From positions 817,001 through 881,000 of the forward strand of contig CP038131.1 of the NCBI GenBank assembly GCA_004519485.1: 64,000 nucleotides of DNA, read 5' to 3'. The DNA comes from Nannochloropsis oceanica (Eukaryota; Sar; Eustigmatophyceae; Eustigmatales; Monodopsidaceae). This document shows, piece by piece, positions 30,584-41,307 of this stretch. The position numbers were made by a program, and so were the translations under genes. The first letter of the stretch is position 1, and each line of letters begins with the position of its first letter. Below the pieces are notes generated by a model that was not told the DNA's origin, searched no databases, and worked only from the letters and a program-made list of their open reading frames with translations.

Positions 30584-32230
30584 TCACCGCCACATCAACA
30601 ACCGGCAAGTTACATGCACATACATATGCTCCCACAACCCCCCACTTCCACACGCCTGTATCAACAGACGCAAGTGCGCGTCCGGGGTCTTCGCCATTCC
30701 ACGAAACGAATCCTCGTCCTCCAACACATCCTGGCTAAGGACCTCCCCCCAGAAATCCGTCCACGCACCCCCCACCTCTTTCACCACCCTTCTTCCCACC
30801 TCCTGCGAGGCCATCGAATGAAAATACAGATATGGCGCACACACATGCCGAGCCCGCAGCTTCCACCACGGGATATGCTTGGGATCTACATCGAAAAATG
30901 CCGTCAGAGGCTTCAGGTGCAAGCTTGCTGCAAATGAGAGGAGAGACGTCTGGTACTGTTCAAACACCACGTCCTCCTCCTGAGCCAAAGCTGTGATTTC
31001 TTCCTTCAGAACACTGGCGAGGGAACGCCAGCCAAGATAGCTTTTGGGTTCCAAAGTGAAGAAGGCATCGAGGAGGGCAATGCGAGAGGGGAGCATGGAG
31101 GAGGCTTGGAGTGTGGTGGGAGGGGAGGGGGACGACGACGACGAGGAGCAGGCAGGATTACTGCTGCTGGTGCTAGAGATAAAGTCAACCGCCATGGAAT
31201 TGTCTTGCGCAGAATTGCCATCAATCTCACTCCCTTTTATCTCTTCAGCCGTTCCGTATTTCTCCAGTCCCTTCCGCTTTGCCTGCGCCAACAACGTTGC
31301 CGTGTGAATTACCACTTGCGCCCCTAAACTATGCCCAACCAACCGGTAACTCGCTGTACCTGGCGAAAATCTCCGCTGTAACACTGCTGCCAGCTGTTCA
31401 GACGCGCAGGGAACTGATGAAGAGACGTAACGCCACTTAACCCTCGTGCCACATTGAGTCAACAGACGATAGCGCATTCCAACTCGGGTGGCATTCGACC
31501 AAATCTTTGCTTCTGCATCATGCACATAGTCCTCATCTGCATAACTTGCCCAATAAAATACGCCTACGTTCCAACCAGCCTTCAGCCAGTGATCTGCAGC
31601 GTTCATGTCCAAGCCGTACTCGTCATCATTGTCGTTCCAATTGAGTGACTCACGAAAGTTTCTTATTATCGTCCTTGGTTGATATCCATGCACATAAATT
31701 ACGGTCGGCTTGCTGGAGTCAAAGAGTGATGAAGAGAACACGTGGTCGTCGCGTTCGCACACATCCCCCAACCCGCACCAATACAGGCCGGCCTTGCTGT
31801 TTGCGCCGATAGAGGTCTCACGCGGCAGAAATGGCGGGAGCTCCAGACCATCCTGGTTGCTAGAAAAAGCCAAGACACGAAAGGCCTGCCACCAGGAAAG
31901 AAGATGGCTTGTAAAACGTCTGATATGCCGCCGACAGGCGACAAACCAGTGGCTGTACGTGCCGAGAAATAGGAGCACGACCGAGTAGAGGACGCCGACG
32001 GGTAAAACCAACAGCCCTGCAAACCATGCCGAATAAATCTCGTCCGAACGGTCGTCGTCGTCATCATCATACTCCTGCCCATCATTTCTTGCCTGCTGAC
32101 CTCGTTTTTTCGAAATGAGCGGCGTCAGGAGGCGGCCGAGCAACGCGTCCATGTTTCTGTCCTCGGCGGCAGCGGCAGCGTAGGCGACGGTGGACCCGGT
32201 GGGCGTCTGGGAGAGGAAGCCTGATACCAT
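30584..32230 (-). CDS. Membrane-anchored lipase-like alpha/beta-hydrolase
   Basis: Single exon from ATG 32230, 548 aa. One or two TM helices lie near residues 67-92 (WFAGLLVLPVGVLYSVVLLF). The hydrolase part has the oxyanion strand PTVIYVHGYQPR (about 180) and the nucleophile elbow YRLVGHSLGAQVVIHTATLL (Ser near 296), as in class-3-like lipases and related esterases. A Ser/Pro-rich loop (about 31070-31200) separates this from the last part, SRIALLDAFFTLEPKSYLGW. An Asp there is a candidate acid, and YLYFHSMASQEVGRRVVKEV may carry the His. The region NWNDNDDEYGLDMNAADHWL and VGVFYWASYADEDYVHDAEA resembles hydrolases annotated as hypothetical in other stramenopiles. Substrate unknown. A GTG at 32239 is in frame but is not expected to serve as a start here. 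Confidence 0.8.
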   Translation of the reverse strand: MVSGFLSQTPTGSTVAYAAAAAEDRNMDALLGRLLTPLISKKRGQQARNDGQEYDDDDDDRSDEIYSAWFAGLLVLPVGVLYSVVLLFLGTYSHWFVACRRHIRRFTSHLLSWWQAFRVLAFSSNQDGLELPPFLPRETSIGANSKAGLYWCGLGDVCERDDHVFSSSLFDSSKPTVIYVHGYQPRTIIRNFRESLNWNDNDDEYGLDMNAADHWLKAGWNVGVFYWASYADEDYVHDAEAKIWSNATRVGMRYRLLTQCGTRVKWRYVSSSVPCASEQLAAVLQRRFSPGTASYRLVGHSLGAQVVIHTATLLAQAKRKGLEKYGTAEEIKGSEIDGNSAQDNSMAVDFISSTSSSNPACSSSSSSPSPPTTLQASSMLPSRIALLDAFFTLEPKSYLGWRSLASVLKEEITALAQEEDVVFEQYQTSLLSFAASLHLKPLTAFFDVDPKHIPWWKLRARHVCAPYLYFHSMASQEVGRRVVKEVGGAWTDFWGEVLSQDVLEDEDSFRGMAKTPDAHLRLLIQACGSGGLWEHMYVHVTCRLLMWR

Positions 32231-32858
32231 GGCTAGCACTCTGTAGTGTGTGTTGGAGTTGGGAGCGGGAAGGGTGTGAGGATAGAAAGCGCTTTGGTTA
32301 ATGTTTGGGAGGCCAGCATACTACATTCCACACTAAGATCGAGGAGAGAGTGTGCCTGCGTAAATGTCGTGTGCAATCACGACTTCATGCCCGACCAAGG
32401 CCATCAGTGTCAAAATACTAGCCTTTACGCCAGCACTCTGACGAGCTGGTAAGCAAGACCACCCACCAAGAAATACAAGCAGCGCAAATATGAGCCCAAC
32501 GAGTACAAACTGCAGCAGACGCCGCCATGCGAAGAACGTTCCTGAGTTCTCGCGTGTACGAGAAACATCCCGACTCGACTTTAATTTGAAAAAAGCGGAT
32601 CATCGCCCGCTCCGAGGAAGAGGCCGACGTAGGAGGACCGTTCTGCTTGCCCGCAGACGCCGCGTGCATGCGAAGCGAAGTCAATCAGGCACCTCATTTC
32701 CCAGACAGGGGCGATCACACTCTCCTTGGTAGTATCAGAGAGTAAACCACTCTCACCAAACCACTATTATTTCCCCCCCGCTACCAACGCACCAGCAGGA
32801 GAGAAAACCGAGCCAAGAAAAAAGACGTATACGTACGAAGGTACGCAACATACACACA
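32231..32858. promoter_or_regulatory. Divergent intergenic region, hydrolase / malate dehydrogenase
   Basis: 628 bases between genes read outward. No coding frame with recognisable content and no repeats seen. Confidence 0.4.
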
Positions 32859-33953
32859 ATGATCGGACACGAGGAGCATAACTCGGCCCCCACGGCGACC
32901 AAGCGCGTCTTGATTACAGGGGGGGCAGGCCAGATTGCCTATGCGTTGCTCCCCCATCTCATTAGCGGGCGCGTTTTCGGTTGCCAAACCCGCTTGATCG
33001 TGCACTTGCTCGACATCCCTGGGACGGAGAACGCCCTGCGCGGCGTGCAAATGGAGATTGAGGACGCAGCCTCACCCGTCGTCGTGGGCTTGGTGACGAC
33101 AACAGATTTACGCACGGCCTTTACCGGGGTGGACTACGCGATTTTGTTGGGTGGGTTCCCTCGCTTGCCAGGAATGGAACGCAAAGAACTCCTCGCCAAG
33201 AACGTGGAGATCATAACCACGCACGCCGCCGCCCTGGACGATCACGCTAGCCGGGATGTCAAGGTTGTGGTGGTGGCCAATCCAGCCAACACTCTAGCAC
33301 TAGTAGCGAAGAAGCGGGCCTCAAGCTTGCCTGCGGAGAACTTCTCGTGTTTGACTCGCCTTGATCACGATCGCCTCCGTGGCATGGTGGCCAAGAAACT
33401 CACCTCCCTCCGCATCTCTTCTTCTATCCCGGAGTGCAGCGCCGCCATCACAGCCACCCAGGTTCGCAATGTTGCTATTTGGGGCAATCACTCCAGCACG
33501 CAAGTCCCGTCTGCCGGCCAAGCCCAGGTGGAGCTTGGGGGAAAATGGGTTTCTATCCACGAAGTGTTGCAAGAAAAAGACGCGGCGTGGCTACATGGTC
33601 AGTTGGTCACGAGCGTACAGCAGCGGGGGGCGGAGATTTTGGCTGCCCGGAAACTGAGCTCGGCCTTGAGTGCTGCCAGCGCGATTTCGAAACACGTTAG
33701 GGACTGGGTGCATGGGACGCCTGAGGGGGAGTTTGTGAGTATGGGTGTGTTTGTGAGTAAGGACTGTACATATGACATCCCAGAGGACATATTCTTTTCG
33801 TTTCCTGTGAAATGCAAGGGTGGGCAGTGGAAGGTGGTGGAGGGGTTGAGCTTGTCGGAGGAGACGAGGCGCAGGGTTTTGTCGACCGTTACCGAGTTGG
33901 TGGAAGAGAGGGATTTGGCGCTGTCCCTTGTAGGGGGGGCATCGCACTTGTAG
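32859..33953 (+). CDS. MDH: NAD-dependent malate dehydrogenase, cytosolic-type
   Basis: Single exon, 364 aa. It interconverts malate and oxaloacetate with NAD(H). The Rossmann motif is VLITGGAGQIAYALLPHLIS and LLDIPGTENALRGVQMEIED follows. The substrate loop GGFPRLPGMERKELLAKNVE carries the catalytic Arg residues. NPANTLAL, LTRLDHDR (catalytic Asp/Arg) and VAIWGNHSSTQVPSAG (catalytic His) complete the site. These are hallmarks of the MDH2-type group that includes animal and plant cytosolic and bacterial T. flavus-like enzymes. I see no N-terminal targeting peptide: MIGHEEHNSAPTATKR precedes the fold. It is slightly longer than the usual about 330 residues because of loop insertions, such as the stretch before the substrate His. 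Confidence 0.93.
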   Translation: MIGHEEHNSAPTATKRVLITGGAGQIAYALLPHLISGRVFGCQTRLIVHLLDIPGTENALRGVQMEIEDAASPVVVGLVTTTDLRTAFTGVDYAILLGGFPRLPGMERKELLAKNVEIITTHAAALDDHASRDVKVVVVANPANTLALVAKKRASSLPAENFSCLTRLDHDRLRGMVAKKLTSLRISSSIPECSAAITATQVRNVAIWGNHSSTQVPSAGQAQVELGGKWVSIHEVLQEKDAAWLHGQLVTSVQQRGAEILAARKLSSALSAASAISKHVRDWVHGTPEGEFVSMGVFVSKDCTYDIPEDIFFSFPVKCKGGQWKVVEGLSLSEETRRRVLSTVTELVEERDLALSLVGGASHL

Positions 33954-34578
33954 AGAGGAGGAAAGTGCAATATGAGGAAAGGGAGGTCTAGGGTCTTGTA
34001 GCTGATGAGGAAGACGAGGGGCATGCAAGCGAGGGAAGGAGGGGAAGAAGAAAGACACATGCACATACATACACGGTATGTCAGTTTTGTGGAAGATTAA
34101 AGGGAAACAAGGAGAGGGAAGGCGAGAGGGACAACGCGAGCAGTGGAGGGAAAATACGAAATACGTCATTAAAAATTACAATGTCTTTCTCCCTTCTCTC
34201 TCTCCATCTCTCTCTGGTTGTGTTTATAGTATAGCTAGAATGAGTGAAAATGTGGATTATAGAGGAAAGGAAGGAATGCTGAGATAGGTGACAATTGACA
34301 GCGGCAGCAGCAGCAGGAACGCTCATGGGTCGTCTTGGGGATACACAGAAAGCGAGCGACAAAGCATGACGATGGGGTCGGTAGGCCGAGGGGGTATTGA
34401 GGCCTTAATAGAGTGAAAAGAACAACAGAACACCGAATGGACGTGAGAAAAGAAGTGGATGTACGCGTCGCCAGTCAAGCATTTCCTATTCCAGTATTCT
34501 ACCTCTTGTTAAGACACCCACCCCTCTCAGTGCCCCTCTCCTCCCTCCCTCCCTCTCTCCCTCCCTCCTTCCTCCCCA
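33954..34578. other. Convergent 3' region, MDH / bL21m
   Basis: 625 bases with TC-rich runs (34185-34215, 34520-34580) and purine-rich runs (33950-34160). No gene supported. Confidence 0.4.
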
Positions 34579-35394
34579 CTACTCCTCAATTTCCAAAACC
34601 CTCAAAATGGTCACCTCCCTTCTAAACCCCTGCTTCCGCCTATAGTTTTTCCTCCGCTTTTTCTTAAAAACGATGATTTTGGCATCCTTCGCTTGCTCCT
34701 CCACCTGTAGTCTTACACGCGCATTCTGCACATACGGCCGACCAACAATTGTGTACTCTGGCGTCCCCACCAAATGCACTTCCGCACACTCAAAAATATA
34801 ACCCGGCTCCAACCCCTCGATCTTATCGGAGACAATTACGTCATCTTTTGTCACCTTGTACTGCTTGCCTTTCAGGTCAATCACCACAAACCTAGCTTCT
34901 AGCCCCTCCGCTGCCAGCGCTTCAACGTCGACAGGGAGACGACCATATGCCTCGCCTTCCCCTTTGCCCGTCGGATGAAGAACGCGGGTGTGAACAGGCT
35001 GTGAAAAGAGATCGATGGAGAGAGTGTTTTGTGATAAATATCTGAGAGGGAGGATGGAGAGAACATAAAAAGGCAGTTTCAGTACATAATGCACTCATTT
35101 GCCCTTCATCACACATACCCCTGCCGGCGGTGCCTGGTCCATGGACGCGGGAGGAGAGGTTCTTGGCATGCTGGTTGCAGCGGTGGCAGTGGAGTCGGCG
35201 ACAGAGAAGGAAAAGGAACGGCGGGGCACGGATCGTGATTGTTGTGGTTGTGGTGGCGGGGATGATGCCGTGGTGATGCTTCGCCAGCCGCAAGAAGATA
35301 GCGCGAGGGCTGAAGTCGACATAGCGGCCCTTGTGCTAGACGAGGACGACGAGACAGCACTCGTCCCTCGTTGAACAAGCCGTCTCAAGAGCAT
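34579..35394 (-). CDS. Mitochondrial ribosomal protein bL21
   Basis: Exons 35394-35119 and 34998-34579, 120-nt intron (GGG|GTATGT ... TTCACAG|CCT), 231 aa. Exon 1 is a long presequence rich in R, S, T and A (MLLRRLVQRGTSAVSS..., later GWRSITTASSP), typical of mitochondrial import, without an A-F junction. Exon 2 holds the L21 fold: ARFVVIDLKGKQYKVTKDDV, a VLLVGTP-like strand (HLVGTPEYTIVGRPYVQNAR), then IIVFKKKRRKNYRRKQGFRR and TILRVLEIEE. The KKRRKxYRRKxGFR stretch is the diagnostic rRNA-binding end of bL21. It is a large-subunit protein near the tunnel side of domain V. Confidence 0.92.
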
Positions 35395-35998
35395 GACGAC
35401 CTACGGCCTGTGTTGGTCATGGATGGGTTCGGTCAAACAAAGAGCAAAAGACGACAGAATCGGGCATCAGCAAGCCTCCTCCCCTGGGCGATGACCGAAG
35501 GAGGATGCAACGGCGGACGAGCTTCCATGCCTTGGCATGCGTATCGTGCGCGCGTTCCTTGACCCATGGGGTACAATCTCGCCAGGCACACCTTTTTGTA
35601 GCTCAGTCCATGGTGATGACGCGGGGTTATGTGGTTTCCAGGCCTTGGGTGTCCGTTGATCACTCCCCTCCCTCCTCCCCTACCCTCTCGCCTCCCCCTT
35701 CCCATCCCACAAAACCTCAGGACGCACAGGACAAAACCCTTCGATCCATACCGCCTTGTTGCAGCACCAGACGCTTAACCCTTCTCTGAGCAGGTAAGTC
35801 ACTTGGTGGATGGCACAGCTAGGTGGCTGAGATGTTGTGTCTCGTGTTTCCCCCGTCCTGCTAGTCACAAGCGATGCGCGTCGTGGACTGTGGCCATCCC
35901 TCCCTCACTCTCTCACCGCTTTCTCCACCCTATCCTTATAATCATACAGTCGGGAATTTCAAAAACAATACCAGCAGTACCTATATCAGACAGCAGCC
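35395..35998. promoter_or_regulatory. Divergent intergenic region, bL21m / eIF1A
   Basis: 604 bases between genes read outward. No repeat or further gene seen; CT-rich near 35670-35710. Confidence 0.4.
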
Positions 35999-37034
35999 AT
36001 GCCCAAGAACAAGGGAAAGGGCGGCAAAAATCGGCGTCGAGGGAAGAACGAGAATGAGGAGACAAAGCGCGACCTGCTCTTCAAGGAGGAAGGCCAAGGT
36101 CCGTGGGAGCGCGCAGTGCTCGCAGACAACAGAGGGGAGACGAAAGGAAAAGGAAAGGGGAGATAGTGATCACGTGAAAGTAGAATCTGGTTCTGCCCTT
36201 GGAATTGTGACAGACCCTTCCCGTCCTCTTCCCTCCCCTTCCTTCTCCTCCTTCTCCCGAAAATAGAGTACGGACAAGTACTACGTATGTTAGGCAATGG
36301 GCGATGCGAGGTGTATTGCTTTGATGGGAAGAATCGCCTGGCGCACATTCGAGGGAAGATGCGCAAGAAGGTGTGGGTATCAGCGGTGAGTATTTGGCGG
36401 CGTCCTGTTTGGTTGGAAGGGGTGGAGTGATTGAGGTAGATGGGGGGGAAAGTCAGGGATGTTATTGTCAACTCTGCCGGAAGATTTTTTTCTCTCAATA
36501 TGTCCCTCCGCCTTTCTGTTGTACTCCTTTGCTGTATCACAGGGTGATATTGTACTGCTGGGCATGCGGGACTACCAGGAGGACAAGGTGGACATCATTC
36601 ACAAGTACAACGCGGACGAGGCCCGGAACCTCAAGGCATTCGGTGAACTCCCAGAGACAGGTACGTGTCTTTTATTTTTAATGTCTGGATTGGATTTCTG
36701 TGTGTTATCTTTAGGTGATGGGCAAAGGAAGGCGTGGTTTCAGGCACTCATTACCAGTACTCGTCCTCCTTCCTTCCTCTCTCCCTCCCCCCTTCTGCTT
36801 TTCTAACAGCCAAGATCAATGAGACGGCAATAGACTTGACAATGGAAGGCGGCTCCGACTCGGAGGACGAGATTGGCGTGGACTTTGACGAGGTTCGTTC
36901 CATGTCCTTTTCCCATCCTGTTGAGTTTTTCCCCTACTCTCTTGTTATTGTGGTGACGAAACTGGATAAATTTGATTTCGAGAATTTCTCGTTCTTACTG
37001 GCTCCATTCTTTTGTATGAAACGCACAGATCTAA
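35999..37034 (+). CDS. EIF1A: Translation initiation factor eIF1A
   Basis: Five coding exons: 35999-36098, 36267-36385, 36543-36660, 36810-36892 and 37029-37034, all with GT-AG borders; 141 aa. eIF1A binds the 40S A site with eIF1 and controls scanning and start-codon selection. The basic N-tail [20 protein letters not shown] is followed by the OB fold: [74 protein letters not shown]. The acidic tail is INETAIDLT... then GVDFDE. The last exon is ATC TAA, one codon plus stop. It adds the terminal Ile and gives DFDEI, the counterpart of the conserved DIDDI end that contacts eIF5B. Without it the frame would run on into unrelated sequence. Confidence 0.93.
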
Positions 37035-37789
37035 GCCAACGAATAGAACAAGGACGACAACAGCAGGAGCAGCAACAACGGCAACAACGGCAACCACCAG
37101 ACGGAGACGGCGCCCCTGTGGATGGAGTGAGATGGAGAAAGACAGGGAGGAGCCAGAGCAACATCACGCGAAAATAACACATGGTGGAAGAAATCAAAGG
37201 CAGAAGAGGGGGAGAAAAATGAAATTTCTCGTGGCGCTGGGGCTTCACAGTAATATAAGGAGAAGTGAGGCGAGGCGAAGGACGATAGGGTGGGATATGT
37301 GTACGTACGTGCGTCTGGGTTGGAGCTTACAAGCGAAGAAAAGAATTGGAAGAAACGCTCTAACATTACAGAGAAGTCAATTTGCCAGGTCTTGTTGTTA
37401 CTTCTCTCCATCCGTTTGCTTTTGGGCATTGATACAAAATGGAGGCGGGCGTTCAGCGAAGGAGTTTAGGCGATATGCGGTCAAACGAGTCAAAGTCAGT
37501 CAGTCAGGGTGCTTCCTATCTAGTCCAAGAAGTCCATGCGACACCAAAATCCATGGAAAGATCCTTCTTTCCTTGTGCATGCGCGTTTTGACCTCTCCTT
37601 GCTGGTGGTCTAGTCTCGATCGTGTCCCGGTTTTGGTAAATAGTCAGGCATCATCAAGCGAGCACGAAAGTAAGCTCAACTTCCACAGGCACTTGCTTGC
37701 CAAGGCCTCACACACTTCCCCCCTCTTTACACAGACAATTCACAGGGCTTTGCTAAATCTGCCGCGAGTTTTATTTTGTCGTGGTCAGA
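37035..37789. promoter_or_regulatory. Intergenic region, eIF1A / ClpX
   Basis: 755 bases between tandem plus-strand genes. It holds the eIF1A 3' UTR and the ClpX promoter and 5' UTR. Open frames crossing it lack recognisable content. Confidence 0.4.
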
Positions 37790-40647
37790 ATGCTAAGCTG
37801 TGGACGCTCCGCCTCGCGGCTGGTGATATTGCGGAAGGTACGCATGCACTCATGGATCAAAGCTGGCATTTCCCCCCTCCCGTGCTTCTCCCACACCCTT
37901 CCTATCTCTTCTGTATGCCTATGTGAGCCTTATCAAACAATTTATTTACTCCCTCGATATACACTTACAGCCTACCAGCACCTTGGTCTTCAGTCGGGCA
38001 TGGATCTCGAAAAATTTGTCCTGCGACAGCAGCAGCAGCGGCATGGCTAGGCCGACCATCAGGAGTCGCTCCCCAACCTCTGCTGCTGTGGCTGTACAAT
38101 CTCATGCTTCCGAGGAGCTTGTCAGGCCACAGCGTTCCTGCTTTCAGCCCCATCCTCGTCATGACGATGGCGGGTATACCGTAGCCGCGGCGACTGCCAC
38201 ATCCGCACCGGCATCAGAGCATGTATCTGGGGAGTGCTTTCGATGTCCCAAGTGCTCTAATTATTTAGCTCAAGCCGCTGATGCCACGGGATCCACCGAC
38301 GGGACTTTCTTCTGTTCCTCCTGCTCCATCTGGGTGTCCTCCACCGGTCAACGCGCTTGTCCTTCCTCGCCGTCACAGCACCACTACCAGGATTCGGTGC
38401 CGCAGTACACGAAAATCCCCACCCCACCCTCCTCCCCTTCTTCCACTCCTCCCTCCGGCCCTCCTCCGACCCATCCCGGCGGACCCCTTTTTCCGGCCGC
38501 CAAGCCTGGCACGCCCTCCCCAGGCAGCATCTATCCTCCCGGCGCCCCAGACGACCCATTCATGACGCAGCATAGCAGCAGCAACAGCAGCAACATCGTC
38601 GGGGTACCTGCACCTGATACCAACGTGCCTCCTCAGGTGCGGGACTCACCCCCACCGACGTTCCGTCTCTTGACACCGAAACAGATCTTTCAAGGTCTAG
38701 ACGAGTACGTCATTGGACAATCCAGTGTCAAAATCGCCCTGGCCGTCGGAGTCCACAACCATTATAAGCGTCTCGCTGTCAGCCGCCCCTCCTCCACCGC
38801 CCTCCAGCAACAGCAACAGCAACAGCAAGCAGCCGCCTTCTCTTCCTTGCAGCAAGATCTAGCTGGAGACATTGATCCCACTCTACTCGCCACCCCCGAC
38901 ATGCATATCCCCCCCCCCCCCCCTCCTGTGCAGCAGCAGCAGCAGCAGCGGCATCAGCAGCATCCTCACGTCGCCCCCCCCTCTCCCCTCCGTCGGCGAG
39001 GGCCCCGGCAGCTAGAGGGCGAGGGTAACGTTAAAAGTATGGATCCTGTCGAGCTTGATAAGACTAACATTCTTCTAATTGGTCCAACGGGGAGTGGGAA
39101 AACACTTCTTGCGAAAACACTTGCGCGGCTTGTAGACGTTCCCATCATCATTGCTGACTCAACGGCGCTAACGCAGGCAGGCTATGTGGGGGAAGACGTG
39201 GAAAGCATTCTCTACAAGCTCTATTTGGAGGCAGGGCAGGATCTGGAAAGGGCACAGAGGGGGATTGTGTATATAGATGAGATTGATAAGGTAGGGCTCC
39301 AGAGATAGAGGGAGAGAAGTAGCAAGGTGTTAATAGGGGAGTTTGATTTCTTCTTGTCTTTTGGTTACCATTGCACTGGCTCCACTTGTGATTTCAAGTG
39401 GATGTGCGACGTGTGTCTAGGCCTTGGAAACAAGAAATAATAAGTAGGTGGCCTCATCCTCCCCTCCTCCCTCCCTCCCTCCCTACCTCCCTTGATCCTT
39501 TCTAGATAAGTCGCAAGGGCGAGAACGTCAGCATCACCCGTGACGTCTCCGGCGAGGGCGTGCAGCAAGCCCTGCTCAAGCTTGTCGAAGGATCTGTTGT
39601 GAATGTCCCGAAGGAAGGCGGGCGGAAGAATCCCCGAGGAGATTTTATTCCGTTCGACACGAACGACGTGTTGTTCATCTGTGGGGGGGCTTTTGCCGGG
39701 TTGGAGCACACGATCACTAATCGGTTGAGTGCGGCGAGCATTGGGTTTGGGGCGACCGTCAGGCATAAGGCTGCCCTGGAAGGACAGACGGCACAGAGCG
39801 AAGCGTATGATAAGGTATGCATAAGGTGGATGTGTGTGAGACAGAGGGATTGTGTATATAGATGTGTGATAACCCTCACAGAATGTGTGATTGTGGGAAG
39901 CGCAAACTTTAAGAGGGCTCGCTCCTTCTTCCCCCTCTCTTTTTCTCGCCCCCCTTCCCCAGTTCTTTCTTCTCACTAATATTCTTATTTTTCCACAACA
40001 GGTCGAGCCTTGTGATTTGGTGCAGTACGGCATCCTCCCTGAATTTGTCGGTCGCTTTCCAGTGGTTGTTTCCACCTCTGGCCTCTCCCTCGAGCAGCTG
40101 GTCCGCGTGCTGACCGAACCCAAGAATGCGTTGATCAAACAATATCGGTATCTCTTCGCTTTGCATCACGTTGACTTCCACGTGACTACTGAGGCCTTGG
40201 AAGAGATTGCGGCGTTGGCCCTGGCGAAAAATACCGGCGCCCGTGGCTTGAGGAGCATTCTTGAGAGGGTAAGTACAGGAAGGCAAAAAAGGAGGGGAGG
40301 GGAGAGGAAGGGAGTGAGAGAGGGGAGGACGGGAGTGTTGTTACCGCATGTGGAGTTTAACGTGACCTGGGAGGCCTTAGATTAGGCCTGATCGTAATCG
40401 CTCCGTGTGTCCCTCCTTCCTTCCTTAGGTTCTTATGCAAGCCATGTTCGACATTCCCGACGATCCAAATGTCACCGCCATTGTGGTCGACCGTGAATCC
40501 GTTCACTCTCGTCATGTTCACCTCTTACACGAGCCTATGACCTTGGAAAAATACCTCGCGGAGATGCAGGGGGAGCACCCGCATCACTCGATGGCGCCGG
40601 TGGAAGAGGAGCATCATCAGCACCAGCCTATGCTAGGTGGGGTGTAG
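37790..40647 (+). CDS. CLPX: Mitochondrial ClpX, AAA+ unfoldase
   Basis: Five exons: 37790-37837, 37971-39290, 39506-39814, 40002-40268 and 40429-40647, all phase 0, 720 aa. The presequence [16 protein letters not shown] is joined in frame to [17 protein letters not shown] Cys-rich zinc-binding domain follows (CFRCPKC ... FFCSSC), then a disordered P/S/Q-rich linker. The AAA+ core has [20 protein letters not shown], Walker [16 protein letters not shown], pore-1 loop [12 protein letters not shown], Walker [21 protein letters not shown] and sensor 2 [12 protein letters not shown]. The ClpP-docking IGF loop is present ([10 protein letters not shown]), which argues that it works with ClpP. The second pore loop reads RKN where bacteria have RKH. 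An unusual poly-Q/poly-P insert (about 38790-39000, including a C-run that stays in frame) separates HYKRL from Walker A. Confidence 0.94.
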
Positions 40648-41307
40648 CGGGTTACGGGAATAGGAAGCAGGGAAGAAATTAAGTATGTGTATAGCTAAAA
40701 AAGGACGGCGAAGAAGAAGGATAGTGAAGAACATGCAATGATGAGGAGGAAAGCAGCAGAGTTTCTCTTAGTGTGTGGTTGTCAAAGTGACAACGAGAAA
40801 GCAAACTCGGGGGGGCAGACATAATTTGAGAGAAGGCAGAGGTAGATAGCTCTTGGCTCAATATATTAAAACAAAGATCATTTATCTCTGAATTAATTCT
40901 ATTTTTGTTGAGGATGTGCATGCGTCGGGTTTTTGCGTCGGGTTTGGGAATGTCAGAGCAGGAGCAGCAGAACCAGCGGTAGCAAAAGCAGCAGCAGCAG
41001 TAGCAGCTGTAGCAGAGAGATGGGAAAAAGAAATCAGAGAGGGAGAGAGAACTAAATAGATGAATTGATGGCTGGTGATGTATAGAGAGTAGAGGATTGG
41101 AGAAGACCGAAGCAGCAAAAAAGACTGTGAAGAAAAGTGGGAAAAGGAAGGGATTGGAAGACAGTATACAACAGGGTAGCTTGCCAATCAACCGGACGAT
41201 CGCATAGCCTTTATTTTTGATGAATGTACTCCCATTTGAAAACCCAATCACACCAAATTTTGCTTCCACCTGATTGCCTCCCTCTCTTCCTCCTTCCATG
41301 CCTGTAC
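40648..41307. other. Convergent 3' region, ClpX / PNUTS-like
   Basis: 660 bases between converging genes. GCAGCA-type repeats lie at 40960-41020. No gene supported. Confidence 0.4.

Noticed and set aside
40269-40428. Continuation of the ClpX frame into the fourth intron
   Set aside because: GTAAGT donor and TTAG acceptor restore the conserved [10 protein letters not shown] end of ClpX.
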